Part shown: positions 54,559 through 64,000 of the stretch, in pieces
Layout of the letters: the number at the start of each line of letters is the position of its first letter
How positions within the stretch are numbered: position 1 is the first letter of the stretch
Assembly (NCBI RefSeq): GCF_002099425.1
Contig: NW_018343954.1
Span: 26,001,501-26,065,500, forward strand
Length of the DNA stretch: 64,000 bases
Source of the DNA: Phascolarctos cinereus
Taxonomy: Eukaryota; Chordata; Mammalia; Diprotodontia; Phascolarctidae
Direction: 5' to 3'
Made by a program: the position numbers and the translations under genes
The notes under the pieces: generated by a model
Seen by the model: only the letters and a program-made list of their open reading frames with translations
Database searches by the model: none
Told to the model about the DNA's origin: nothing

Positions 54559-55165
54559 CCTTGAGTTGTCTCCTATCTTGTTGCCAATATTGCTCCTCCA
54601 TTTTAATCTTAGATGCACCCCCCTCCGGCCTCTTCTAGGTCCTTACTTCATCAATTGTCTCTCTGTCTCAGTCTCTCTCTGTCTCTCCCCATCCATCTCT
54701 CTATCTCTGTCTCTGTTTTTCTCTCCGTGTGTCTGTCTGTCTCTGTTTTTCTCTCTGTGTGGTTCTGTTTCTCTCTCTGTGTCTGTCTCTCTCTGTCTCT
54801 TTGTCTCTCTCTCTCTCTGTCTTTCTCTCCCCTTTTTAGTCTCTCTCTCCCATATGAACTTGCTCAGTCACCCTCTATTTTAAGAAAGCCTCCTCTAAAC
54901 CTTGCTATATAACATCTTGAGTTACTATCACATCATTCTCCATTTCACTGTCAGACTTTTGAGACCACACTTGCTATCCTTATTTCCCTCACAGTCTACT
55001 TGGTCCTTTACCTCTTTGCTGCCCTTAACAACTTTAACCACTCCTCTCCTTGAAACAAACTCTGTAAATAGCACTACCACACTCCCTATATCCTAGGCTT
55101 GTAATGAATCATTCCTCTTGCTTCCTGAAGACAATCATTCACTAAACCATGGCTACTTCACCTTT
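54559..55165 (+). mobile_element. Probable L2 ORF2 part, sense, with (TCTCTG)n expansion
   Basis: CCATTTTAATCTTAGATGCA and CCGGCCTCTTCTAGGTCCTT before the repeat, then GAAAGCCTCCTCTAAACCTT, CAGTCTACTTGGTCCTTTAC and TCCTTGAAACAAACTCTG after it resemble L2 ORF2 sense text upstream of the part kept at 56805. A TCTCTCTGTC-rich run fills 54657-54850. Confidence 0.45.
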
Positions 55166-55194
55166 GAAATCCATTCCCTTCTCTTCCTTTCCAC

Positions 55195-56055
55195 CCCAGT
55201 TCCATTCCTCATCACCTTCATTGCCATAATGTTTTAGTTTTAGTTTTTGACCATCATCCTTTAACTAGCGTCCCTGTTTTCAGGGACCCCAATTCATTTT
55301 ACATACTGTTGCCATGTTAGCATTTGAAAAATGCAATTCCAATGATACAATTCCTCCGTAATAGCTTACCATCCACTATGAAAAACTTCTAAGCTTTTTT
55401 GCCTGTTATTCAAAAGTCTCCAGGTTTTGCTTACAGGATAACTTTCCAATCTCATTTTTTGACATTTCTCTTCATTTCCCCTACAGTCCAACTGGACGAA
55501 TAGTTATCTCTAGAACATTCCACTCCACATTCTCTTTCTGTGACTTATGAGCATGGGATTCAGAATGTTCATCTGAATCCTGGATTTCTCACTTACCTTA
55601 GGTAAGTCACTTAAAACTCCCTGAGACCCAGTTTCCTCATCTGCAAAATGAGGGGGTTAGACTAAACAACTTCTGAATTCCTTTTCAGCTCTTAGTCAAA
55701 TCTTTTGATCCTGTCTATAATCCCCAACCTGACATGTCCTTCCCCTTGTCAATCCCATGTCCTCAAATCTCACCCACCATTCAAGTTCCAGGTCTCATTT
55801 CCTCCAAGAATTCTTTTTCCCTGATGTCACCTTCCAGAAGTAACATATTCCATTTCTAAACTCCCAGAGCAGATCTTACTTTTCTTATTGCCTTTGCCAT
55901 TATACCTTATATTTACTTGTATACATATATTTTCTCTCCTTATGGACCGTAAGGACCATGTGGGCAGGGGCCATTTCTTTTTCTTCCTTATCTCTCCCTG
56001 CACCCCCAATACCTAGCATAATGCCTTGCACCTAGTAAAAGCTCGCTGAGTAACT
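55195..56055 (+). mobile_element. L2 3' part, sense, split by a MIR
   Basis: GTTATTCAAAAGTCTCCAGG, CCCCTACAGTCCAACTGGAC, CCATTCAAGTTCCAGGTCTC and TCCTCCAAGAATTCTTTTTC lead to the end TAGCATAATGCCTTGCACCT, AGTAAAAGCTCGCTGAGTAA. A MIR sits at 55545-55695. Confidence 0.8.
55545..55695 (+). mobile_element. MIR SINE nested in L2
   Basis: CTGGATTTCTCACTTACCTT, GGTAAGTCACTTAAAACTCC, GTTTCCTCATCTGCAAAATG and GGGGGTTAGACTAAACAACT. Confidence 0.75.
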
Positions 56056-56804
56056 TTTGAAGGAATGAAGCAATGTTTATGATGATTATAGACTGGACTT
56101 CCAACATAAAGGCATGATTCTGAGACGTTAGGGAATAGGAAGGAGGAATGCAGAGTTAAGGTTAAGACAGAGTAGTAGAGATTAGTGGTATCTTTATTGG
56201 ATTGGGAAAATTCCTTTGGCTCTTTGCCCTTGCCCAAATTAAATGGTAGATAAATGGAAATGCATAAGCAATTTCCTGATAACATGGGAAAATCCAAGAT
56301 GGGTTTTATTGAAAGCCCCTAAGTGTGGAAATGCACATGAATTTGTCAGCCTTTGTGCTGGGATTTTACTTCTAGGATAAAAGTCAGCAACTGAGAAGGG
56401 ACTGTCAAAGACAAAACTGCAGTTCAAGCATTTTTTGAAAGCAGAGAAGAATGTAAAAAAATGATCTTCTGAAAAAAAAATTAGTTTGACCAAAGAAGAT
56501 CAAGACATTGAATACTAATAAGTGCTCTATTTAAACCAGTCTTTTTTTTCCCCTCAAGCCCTAACTATAATATATATGTGTAAACCAGCTTGCAAATAGT
56601 GCTTTAAAATATACACACGGCATCGCAGGGAAATGTGCGTATGTAAGTGAAATGGAGTATGTGGATCATGGGCAGCAATAAGCCAGAATCCTGGCTCCGC
56701 TAGGGGTTGCTCACTGCAGCTGCATTTGGTTACTTTTATTGGCATATAACTGGGAAGGGAAATTAGGAAATGTCTCATGTGGAAATTTGGTGGCTAAAGT
56801 CCTT
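56056..56804. other. Repeat-poor intergenic block
   Basis: No repeat family or gene seen. The part 56570-56790 (GGCATCGCAGGGAAATGTGC; CTCACTGCAGCTGCATTTGG) looks like ordinary unique DNA. Confidence 0.35.
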
Positions 56805-58262
56805 GAGAGCCATCTACAATAGATATCTTCACTTCCTTTCCTTTCATTCTCTCAGCTCTTTGTAGTCTGGCTTCCAACTTTATTATTCATCTAAAAGTGC
56901 TCTCTTTAAAATTACTACCAATCTCTTTTCTCAATCCTCATCCTTCTTGAACTCCCTGCAGCCTTTGACATGTCAATCAACCTTTGGTCTTTGCTTCTCT
57001 CTTCTCTTTAGGTCATCTTGGCAATACCCCCTCCTGGTTCTTTTCCTACCTATCATATTTCTTTTTATCAGATTCCTTAGCTGTATCTTCATTCAGGCCA
57101 CACCCACTAATCACATGTGTCCCACAGGGCTCCGTCCTGGGCCTTTTTCTCTTTTCCCTCTATACTATTTCACTAGGTGCCTCATCAGCTCTTACCTATT
57201 CAATCATCATCCCTCTGCTGATGATTCTTAAATCTACTTATCTAACCTTAACCTCTGTTGACCTCCAGTCTTACATCTCTAACTGCTATTAGACATTTCA
57301 AAATAGAATGTAAAATTTTTTTAAATGAATATTAATATGTTCCATAAACATATTAAACTCAACACTTCAAAACTCAAATAATTTTCTTTCCTCTTAAACA
57401 CTCCCCTCTTCTTAACTTCCTTATTAATATTGAGGATATCACCATTATCCCATCACCCAGGCTTACAACCTAGGTATCATCCTCAACTCCTCACTCTGTC
57501 ACCCCCCCATATCAAATCTGTTGCCAGGGCTTGTCGATATTATCTTTGTAACATCTTTAGTATATGCCCCCTTTCTCTCCTTTGCCATTGCCACCACCAT
57601 GGTGCAGACCTTCATCATCTCCTACAATAGCCTGCTGGTTTTTCTTCCCGTCTCAAGTATCTCCTGGCTCCATACCATCTTCTACTCAGCTATCAAAGCG
57701 ATTTTCCTAAAGTGCAGGTCTGACTATGTCACTCCATTCCTCCAGCTCATAAACTCTCATAGCTCCCTATCACTTTCAGAATCAAACACAAAATCCTCTC
57801 TTTGGAGTTCAAAGCCCTTTATAACCTGCTTCCCCAGTCTTTCCAGTCTTTTCCACCTTCCACCCTCGAATACCCTGCAATCCACTGGCTTCCATGGTGT
57901 TCCTCAAACAAGACACTTTATCCCTCAATTCTGGTCATTTTCACTGGCATTCTCTCATACGTGGAAGTTCTCTCTCCTCATCTCTGCCTCCTGCTTTCCC
58001 TGGCTTTCTTCCACACTGGGTTAAAATCCAACCTTCTCCAGCGAACCTTTCCCATTTCCTCTTAATTCTAGTGCCTTCCCTCTGCTGATTATTTTCAATT
58101 TTTCTTGTATATATCTTGTTCATACATAGTAGTTGCATGTTGTGTCTCCCAGGAAATTGTGGGCAGGGACTGTCCTTTTCCTTTCTCTGTATCTCCATTG
58201 CTTAATACAGCGCCTGACACATAGTAGATGCTTAGTAACTGTTTATTGACTGACTGAGTGTG
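56805..58262 (+). mobile_element. L2 with reverse-transcriptase remnant, sense
   Basis: It keeps the RT motif CVPQGSVLGLFLFSLY at about 57115-57165 and, one frame away, a SADD remnant of the YADD catalytic box (about 57215). Downstream are L2 text AAGTGCAGGTCTGACTATGT, CTTTGGAGTTCAAAGCCCTT and the 3' end AGCGCCTGACACATAGTAGA, TTTATTGACTGACTGAG. Several frame changes make it inactive. About 1.46 kb, the longest sense L2 here. Confidence 0.85.
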
Positions 58263-58346
58263 GGAAATAGCCCCAGAGCTGTTCCTTGAAGGCAACTAGG
58301 GATTCTGAGGACTTTTAGGAGGGAGTGCATTATAGAAAAAGAGTGG

Positions 58347-58496
58347 GGGCAGCTATGTGGCACAGTGGATAGAGCACTGGCCCTGAATTCAGGAGGACCT
58401 GAGTTCAAATCTGACCTCAGACCAAACACTTGACACTTACTAGCTGTGTGACCCTGGGCAAGTCACTTAACCCCCAATTGCCAAAAAAGAAAAAAA
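58347..58496 (+). mobile_element. Marsupial tRNA-like SINE with perfect 13-bp target duplication
   Basis: GGGCAGCTATGTGGCACAGT head, GAGTTCAAATCTGACCTCAG B-box region, AGTCACTTAACCCCCAATTG tail and an A-rich end. AGAAAAAGAGTGG flanks it at 58334-58346 and 58497-58509 without a mismatch. This is the best-preserved full-length SINE in the window. Confidence 0.92.
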
Positions 58497-58509
58497 AGAA
58501 AAAGAGTGG

Positions 58510-59539
58510 CAGTCAATGCAAAGCCACCAATGTGGGGAACAGTTAGCTGAACTGAAACTGGGTGCAGTTCTGAATGGAAAGAAATGATCTTCTTTCTCTG
58601 GCATTATAGCCTTTGGGGGTATGGAAGGAGGTAGGGGAAAGTCTACAGTTGGTATAAGGTAGTGGGAATTGTTGGTTAAGGGCAGAGAGAGCTGAAGCCA
58701 GCTCCTACTGACTCACAAGAGCTGATTGTTAAAATTTCAGCATGAGGAGTTACACCTGGGAAATTGGAAAGTGCTAAAAATTTGGGGCTTTATTTTTGCT
58801 TTGTTGATTTCCTAAACTTAATAAAGTAGTAGAGAAAATATCAATGATGCAGATTAAACTTAAAAGTGTTTCTGGCACTCATTACCCACCCCCACCCCAG
58901 CTCATTGTTAAATGAGTTTACCCCTGGTTAAGGGTCAGGTTACTTTTAAAAGCAGTTCATACTATTTCTTGAGAAGTTTTTGGCTTTATGCCCCTAATCA
59001 GTGTTTTTAAATTATCATTACCAATCTATTATTTATTAAGTAGCTGCTCACAGACCTGTCTAGGGAGTTAAAAAGGAAGTAGAAGAGACTTTCTGTGTCC
59101 TCATTTTCTTAATCAAAGGAAGCCAGACACAACTAATTATGAGCCCTGTCACGTCCTTGAGAAAACCCAGGACTGAGAGCATTAACAGACGATGGGGAAC
59201 CCAGGAAGGGTTATATAGAGCAGCTGGGGGTAGTCAAGGACAGCTGAGAATTATGAGGATGTGAAGTTCATGAGGTAGAGCCGACAACTCCAAGCTGGGG
59301 GAGTTCCAGAACTCAGGTCTAGGCAGGATTAGGAAACAGGTCTGTACCTGTGAAATCTCCCCACCTGCAGAAGTTCAAGTTGAGAATGGACTCAGAGAGG
59401 AGACAACTAGAGTTAAAATTCTCTTGTCAAGCAAATTCAAATAAAAAAAAATATTTTTAAGCAGCTTGGTGGGGTGGGGGGAGGAGGGAAGATAAACAAT
59501 TTTGGATCTCTGGCCTCTGGAAATGTGCAGTCTAATTAA
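58510..59539. other. Intergenic, unique
   Basis: No gene or repeat supported. Confidence 0.4.
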
Positions 59540-59990
59540 TACCCAAAGGGATACAACATGTTCAAAAGTAAGCATGATGCAAAATATAACGTGATGAGAT
59601 AAAGAAAAGGTCCAGGCAAGGTGCTGCGAGAAATTTGAGGAGGGAGAGATTACTTTTACCTTGGGAAGTCAGAGAAGCTTCGTGGAGTCCATGGACTCTA
59701 GGCCTCGAAGGAAGGAAGAGACTCAACAGATGAAGATGCTGGGTGATGATTGGGCAATGGCATAAGAAAAAGCCTAGAAATGGAGGAGGCTATTTCTAGG
59801 AAATTGGTAGGTAGGGTGGGAAGGAAACTGTAAGACAGAGAAATAGTAGTGAATGTCAACACCAAGACTAATAAGAAGGAAAACCAGAGACAAGCCACAT
59901 GGTTTTGGGGGCCTCCATGTCCTGTTCTGTAGAACTGCATTATGGGATTTCTAGAATCCCTTCCAATTCAAAATTTGAAGGACTAAAACT
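59540..59990 (-). mobile_element. Possible L2 antisense fragment
   Basis: GTCCAGGCAAGGTGCTGCGA and AAGTCAGAGAAGCTTCGTGG have L2-antisense flavour. Weak. Confidence 0.35.
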
Positions 59991-60834
59991 CATATGTGGA
60001 CACAGATCAGGAATAGATGTAGGTATGATAGCCAGGTAGGGAGTCCTACAAGTCATAAACTTTTGGGAACAGCTATGTTTTGGCGATTAATCTATAAATA
60101 TACAGAGATATAAAAAGGAGTAAGAAAGCAAAGAGGGGCTAGAGTAAGGATGAAGAAATGGAGCAATGTGATTGACACCAGGGAGCTTACAAAGAAGCAT
60201 TAGCAGGCACAGTTGAACTGCCAGGCTTAGCTATTTGTTTGTGTTTCTTAACTCCCCAAAACTGTCAAAGCAGCTAGTCTCCTGCTTCAAAACTGGCAGG
60301 GGAAAAACCAGCACATTCTTTTCTCTTTTATAAGCAAGAAGAGTAAAAAACCTCGTCCTTCACTGGGGGGCTACCATGTCCTCAGGTCCTGTGCTAGGCA
60401 ACGAGGGAGATAAACAGTTGAATGAGATAGTCGCGCAGTTCCCTCTCTAGTACAAGCTTGTAAATCTCAATCCCCTCCCCCATCCCATGCTTCCTTTCCC
60501 CACAAAGCACTTCATCCTTTTTTTTTTCCAGGTGAGGAAATATTTTACAGGTATTTCTGTTACCTAGGAGCCAGAAAGACCTTGAAGGGTGTTCATTTCA
60601 GCACCACAGGGTGAACAAAGACCATTTTATATTATTAGCACTCAGTTCACTTATGTGTAAGAATAACTATGGTTCTTATGGGGTTTTTTCAGATCCTCCA
60701 TGTTTTATAGTGGTAGAAGCTGCTGTAAACTCCAATCTTTGACCTATAGAAAAAAGCCACATGACCCTTTTCCATTGTAAACATGGTTCCTAGAGACCAT
60801 GGAAGAGTCTCTTACAGAAATCTCAAAGTGAAGT
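59991..60834. other. Intergenic, mostly unique
   Basis: A short L2-antisense-like piece (AGGTCCTGTGCTAGGCAACG) lies near 60385. Nothing else recognised. Confidence 0.35.
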
Positions 60835-61140
60835 GCTCACTGCTTAGCATCTTTAAGGCCCATCTCAGCCTCCCTCCTCCAAGAAATCTTCTCTGATAAC
60901 TCCTATCCCATTCCCCATCTACTCTATAGCTCCTGATATCTGTGCTATACATTCTGATGCTCCATTAACTGCCAGGTACAATTTCCTTATAAGCTGTCTT
61001 AAGTTGTTTTCTCATTGTTTCGTGTATGTGAGTCTAATGGCCTGAAAGCAAGTACTATTTTATACTTCTCAGTCTCTTACAGTGTCTAGCACAGTGCTTG
61101 GCACGTAGTAGGCATTCAAAAAATAATTGAATGCTTATAC
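60835..61140 (+). mobile_element. L2 3' part, sense
   Basis: AGGCCCATCTCAGCCTCCCT, CCAAGAAATCTTCTCTGATA, TGTCTAGCACAGTGCTTGGC and ACGTAGTAGGCATTCAAAAA. Confidence 0.85.
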
Positions 61141-61582
61141 TGTGTTCCTTTAAGTGAGTCATGCCACTAATATATACAGGCAAAGCAGAATTAAGGAGAG
61201 AAGTGACTTTACCAGCTTGTTTGCTTGTGCTTCCTTTTAATAAATATATTCTGAGTTTTGGAAACACTAGATACATATTATAAAATTGTAATGACAATAA
61301 TATATTTTAAATCTTCAATGGATATCATTCATGTGGATATTCCTTTCATTGGTATCCAATGCAACTTGTATGGTTCTTACTCATGTCTTCCCAGAATGTC
61401 TTTATAGAAGACCTACCCATCATGCTGGAGACCTTTTGTGCAGTGTTTGGGTTATCAACCTATTTGTCCTCATTCTCATTATTAAAGAAACGCTGAAATC
61501 ACTGCAGTCTTTGAAACTATTGTCTTCATAATCAAAGCTCTTTCTGGTTATTTTTAAAAAATGTGTATTTGTATTTTGTCTC
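61141..61582. other. Intergenic, unique
   Basis: No feature recognised. Confidence 0.4.
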
Positions 61583-61591
61583 CTTGAAGAA

Positions 61592-61841
61592 GGGCAACTA
61601 GATGGTGCAGTGAATAGAGCCCTGGGCCTGGAATCAGGAAGATTCATCTTCCTGAGTTCAAATATGACCTCAGACACATACTGTGAACCTGGGCAAGTCA
61701 CTTGACCCTGTCTGCCTCAGTTTTCTCATCTGGAGAAGGAAATGGCAAACTACTGCAGTAGCTTTTTCAGTGTCTTTTCAAAGAAAGCCCCCCAAATGGG
61801 ATCACGAAGAGTAGGCCATGAATGAAATGACTTCACAACTG
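61592..61841 (+). mobile_element. Long-form marsupial SINE, probable 9-bp target duplication
   Basis: GGGCAACTAGATGGTGCAGT head, GACCTCAGACACATACTGTG, CTGCCTCAGTTTTCTCATCT and GGAGAAGGAAATGGCAAACT. CTTGAAGAA occurs at 61583-61591 and 61842-61850. The head has a small internal duplication (GGAAGATTCATCTTCCTGAG). Confidence 0.85.
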
Positions 61842-61959
61842 CTTGAAGAAACAAAAAAGTTGAGAGAGTTTGCTATGTGGGATTCTTAAAGGCAAGGAGA
61901 AATGCCATTTCATAGGATTCTTGGATTCTTTTAATGTTAATGATGAGCATAAGCAAAAA

Positions 61960-62510
61960 GATCGCCATGGACCTACTGCCAGCTTCTGTGCCAATGGTTG
62001 TAGCCCAGGATAAAGAGGTAGAGAAAGTCTAAGGAGAATTTGGCAAGATCCTCCAAATCAGGTCAACATACACTTAGATATTCATTGACTTCAACGTGAA
62101 AGTGGGCACAGGGGAGGCTGATGAAAGGAGATTTGAAAATATGGCTCAGGTATGAGAAATGAAATTGGCCAAAGGCTTATTATAGAGTACTCAGAAATCT
62201 ATTTATCATTAATGCTTTCTTCTTTTATTCACTTGTATCAGAAGAGAACAAGAAGGTTCTGGACATGTTAAACACCAAATATCTCACAAAATGAAATGGA
62301 CTATATATTAATAAACAGAAAATAATTGATATTGGTGTGGGAGTCACTACATAAGAAACTATCTGTGTTCAATCAGGCCATCAGTTAGAGCAAAGGTCAA
62401 AATTAGCATAAAATTCAAAGTAAAAAAGTGATTGAACTAGAACAAGTATGCAATGATGAAATCCATACCAGAGGAGATATGATTATTGTCTGTTGATTGA
62501 GTTTTTAATG
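61960..62510 (+). mobile_element. RTE-clade LINE fragment (endonuclease region)
   Basis: Frame pieces read DFNVKVGTG (about 62087-62113), GMRNEIGQRLIIEY (about 62150-62192) and NEMDYILINR (about 62290-62320), the order and spacing of the RTE/BovB endonuclease domain. Upstream and downstream parts are missing and stops are present. Confidence 0.7.
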
Positions 62511-62824
62511 ACCAAAAAAGAAAACACTAATAACCACTAATCCACATGCCTATTTTCTCATCTTTATAAGAGTGGTTTATACACATAACAAGGGTATCCT
62601 TGATGAAAACATATGAAAGGGGAACAGGTGAACAGTTGACTGAGTACTGAAGTAATTACAAGATCCCATTACATCTATTCTTTGTTGATTACTTAAAAAA
62701 AGTGCAAAATATTGCCCTAAAACCTCCTATCTAACAAGAAGTTTCTCATGTACATATGCATATATTAAGATCATAAAATTTCCTCATAAATACAACCATC
62801 CTATAAGGAAAGTACTATAGCTGT

Positions 62825-63035
62825 TAATATTTCTACTGTATTGGCATAATTCCAAATTGTTTTCCAGAGAGCTGTACCAATTTGCAGTTCTACTAACAAT
62901 GCATGAGTGTGCCTCTCTTTCCATAATCTCTCCAACAGTGACTATTCCTATCCTTTTTTATCTTTGCCAATTTGCTAGATATGAAGTTAAAACCTTGGAG
63001 TTGTTTTGATTTGCAGCTTCTCATTTATTTAAATT
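62825..63035 (-). mobile_element. L1 ORF2-tail fragment, antisense
   Basis: GCATAATTCCAAATTGTTTT, TACTAACAATGCATGAGTGT and GGAGTTGTTTTGATTTGCAG are the same antisense text as at 15660-15830 and 49560-49740. Confidence 0.8.
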
Positions 63036-64000
63036 GTGGTTCTAACTACCATTTTCTACCCTAATTCTTCCCTGTCCCTTTGCTTCATGGTCTAACAGAT
63101 GCGTTTGCTCCATATACCCCTACCCGCTATTTCTGACTGCTGCATACCAATGTGGTATATTGGTATTTACTTCCCAGCATCCTCCAGCTGTGCCACATGG
63201 CTAGAAGTCAAACCTGAATGATGCATGGAAGAGACCATCCAGGAGTCTGGAGCCATATTTTATTCCATTTCATTTTTTTATAATCAGATGACACAAGCAG
63301 AAAAGAGATATAGTGTTAAATAGCTAGGGGCCTGTCCTTTGCTGGCATATTCTATACTAAGGAAAAAGTCAGATAGCAGTGATTTTCCTAAATTCATAAA
63401 GTTGCAGAGATATTTTTATGTCCCCACTGAAAAACCTTTCTGAACGATAAATGTTTCTGAGGCTGATGACAGCCCCCAGATGAAAAGTCTTCCCAATTTA
63501 TTGCAAGTCAAAGAGGCTTGGCTTGGGTGAATGAGGCTGGCACCACATTAGAGGAACAGCTGGGAGATCAATTTGGGTATGGGGTTATTAGCTGTGAGTT
63601 AGGTTTAGAAGTGTATCTTTGGGGAAAATGGATCTTGGGCAAGGAACTCTCACTGCTGTGAATGATCCTGACAGCATCCGGAGCAGTTTGGTAGGATTTA
63701 ACTGCCCTCAGCTGCTAAACACCAGCCCCTGATTAGAAAGAGGACTCAGCTCGTAAGAATAACAACAAGTTGACTGAGACCCCTGTTGAGAGCACTGGCT
63801 GACCCAATCGCAGAGAAATTCAGCTTTGGTCCATTTCATCTGCGGGGAGAATGGCATTCACTGGCATCCAGGAAGCCTCAGAGATGGGCCATGCTGAGTA
63901 ATCCAGTGGTCACAAGCCAGTACACTATGTTAAGATAAAAGGTCAGCCTTAATAATGGGGAAGCTAGGGGAACTCTGCCTCCCCATACTCTCAACAGCAT
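63036..64000. other. Repeat-poor intergenic end of window
   Basis: Nearly 1 kb without a recognised repeat or long frame. If gene order is as in human, this lies between SEPSECS and LGI2. No LGI2 exon could be read. Confidence 0.35.

Noticed and set aside
54566-54912. Ser/Leu-rich frames over the TCTCTG run
   Set aside because: Translation of simple repeat; no gene evidence.
57521-58024. 167-residue plus-strand open frame
   Set aside because: It lies in a sense L2 remnant and is not the L2 coding frame all through; a chance frame in a C/T-rich strand.
63036-64000. First exon of LGI2
   Set aside because: No signal peptide or leucine-rich repeat coding could be read in any frame.

Overview
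This is a vertebrate chromosomal window, most likely from a marsupial. Two things point there. First, six exons spell the C-terminal half of SEPSECS (O-phosphoseryl-tRNA(Sec) selenium transferase) with close identity to the mammalian protein. Second, the rest is dense interspersed repeat of a marsupial kind: tRNA-like SINEs starting near GGGGCAGCTAGGTGG and ending near GGGCAAGTCACTTAACCCC, L1 elements with a diverged ORF2 tail, many L2 and MIR copies, an RTE-clade endonuclease fragment and short hAT-type elements. No bacterial or organellar gene is present. No RNA gene, CRISPR array or retroviral gene was recognised.

Layout. Positions 1-34491 carry the 3' half of SEPSECS on the + strand: exons 3990-4092, 9167-9296, 9411-9502, 26581-26674, 32545-32635 and 34179-34491 (stop). 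All introns are GT-AG. The exons encode residues 234/235 to 507, counted against human numbering. Lys284 (PLP), Arg313 (substrate phosphate), Arg398 (tRNA discriminator base) and Tyr334 all fall in place. The upstream exons lie outside the window. The 3' UTR follows, with AATAAA signals at 34705, 34970 and 35989. The 17-kb intron 9503-26580 holds a nested half-L1 element (14890-18485) and a long antisense L2 stretch (19060-20770).

From about 36.0 kb to the end is intergenic. It holds a second half-L1 5' part (36700-39083, minus strand), L2 copies in both orientations, a minus-strand L1 3' end (48842-50316), a set of locally duplicated segments (50262-52620), a long L2 reverse-transcriptase remnant (56805-58262), an RTE endonuclease remnant (61960-62510) and repeat-poor unique blocks (44540-45600, 63040-64000). 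In human the gene beyond the SEPSECS 3' end is LGI2. I could not find an LGI2 exon here.

The most interesting structure is L1-derived elements in which an ORF1 is followed, after a spacer, directly by the ORF2 C-terminal tail and 3' UTR, with endonuclease and reverse transcriptase missing. This resembles the HAL1 (half-L1) organisation of other mammals. Two copies show the junction and a third shows the 5' UTR and ORF1. Several insertions can be ordered in time from target-site duplications. Repeat borders are by eye and may be off by 20-50 bases. Exon borders are exact to the splice consensus.
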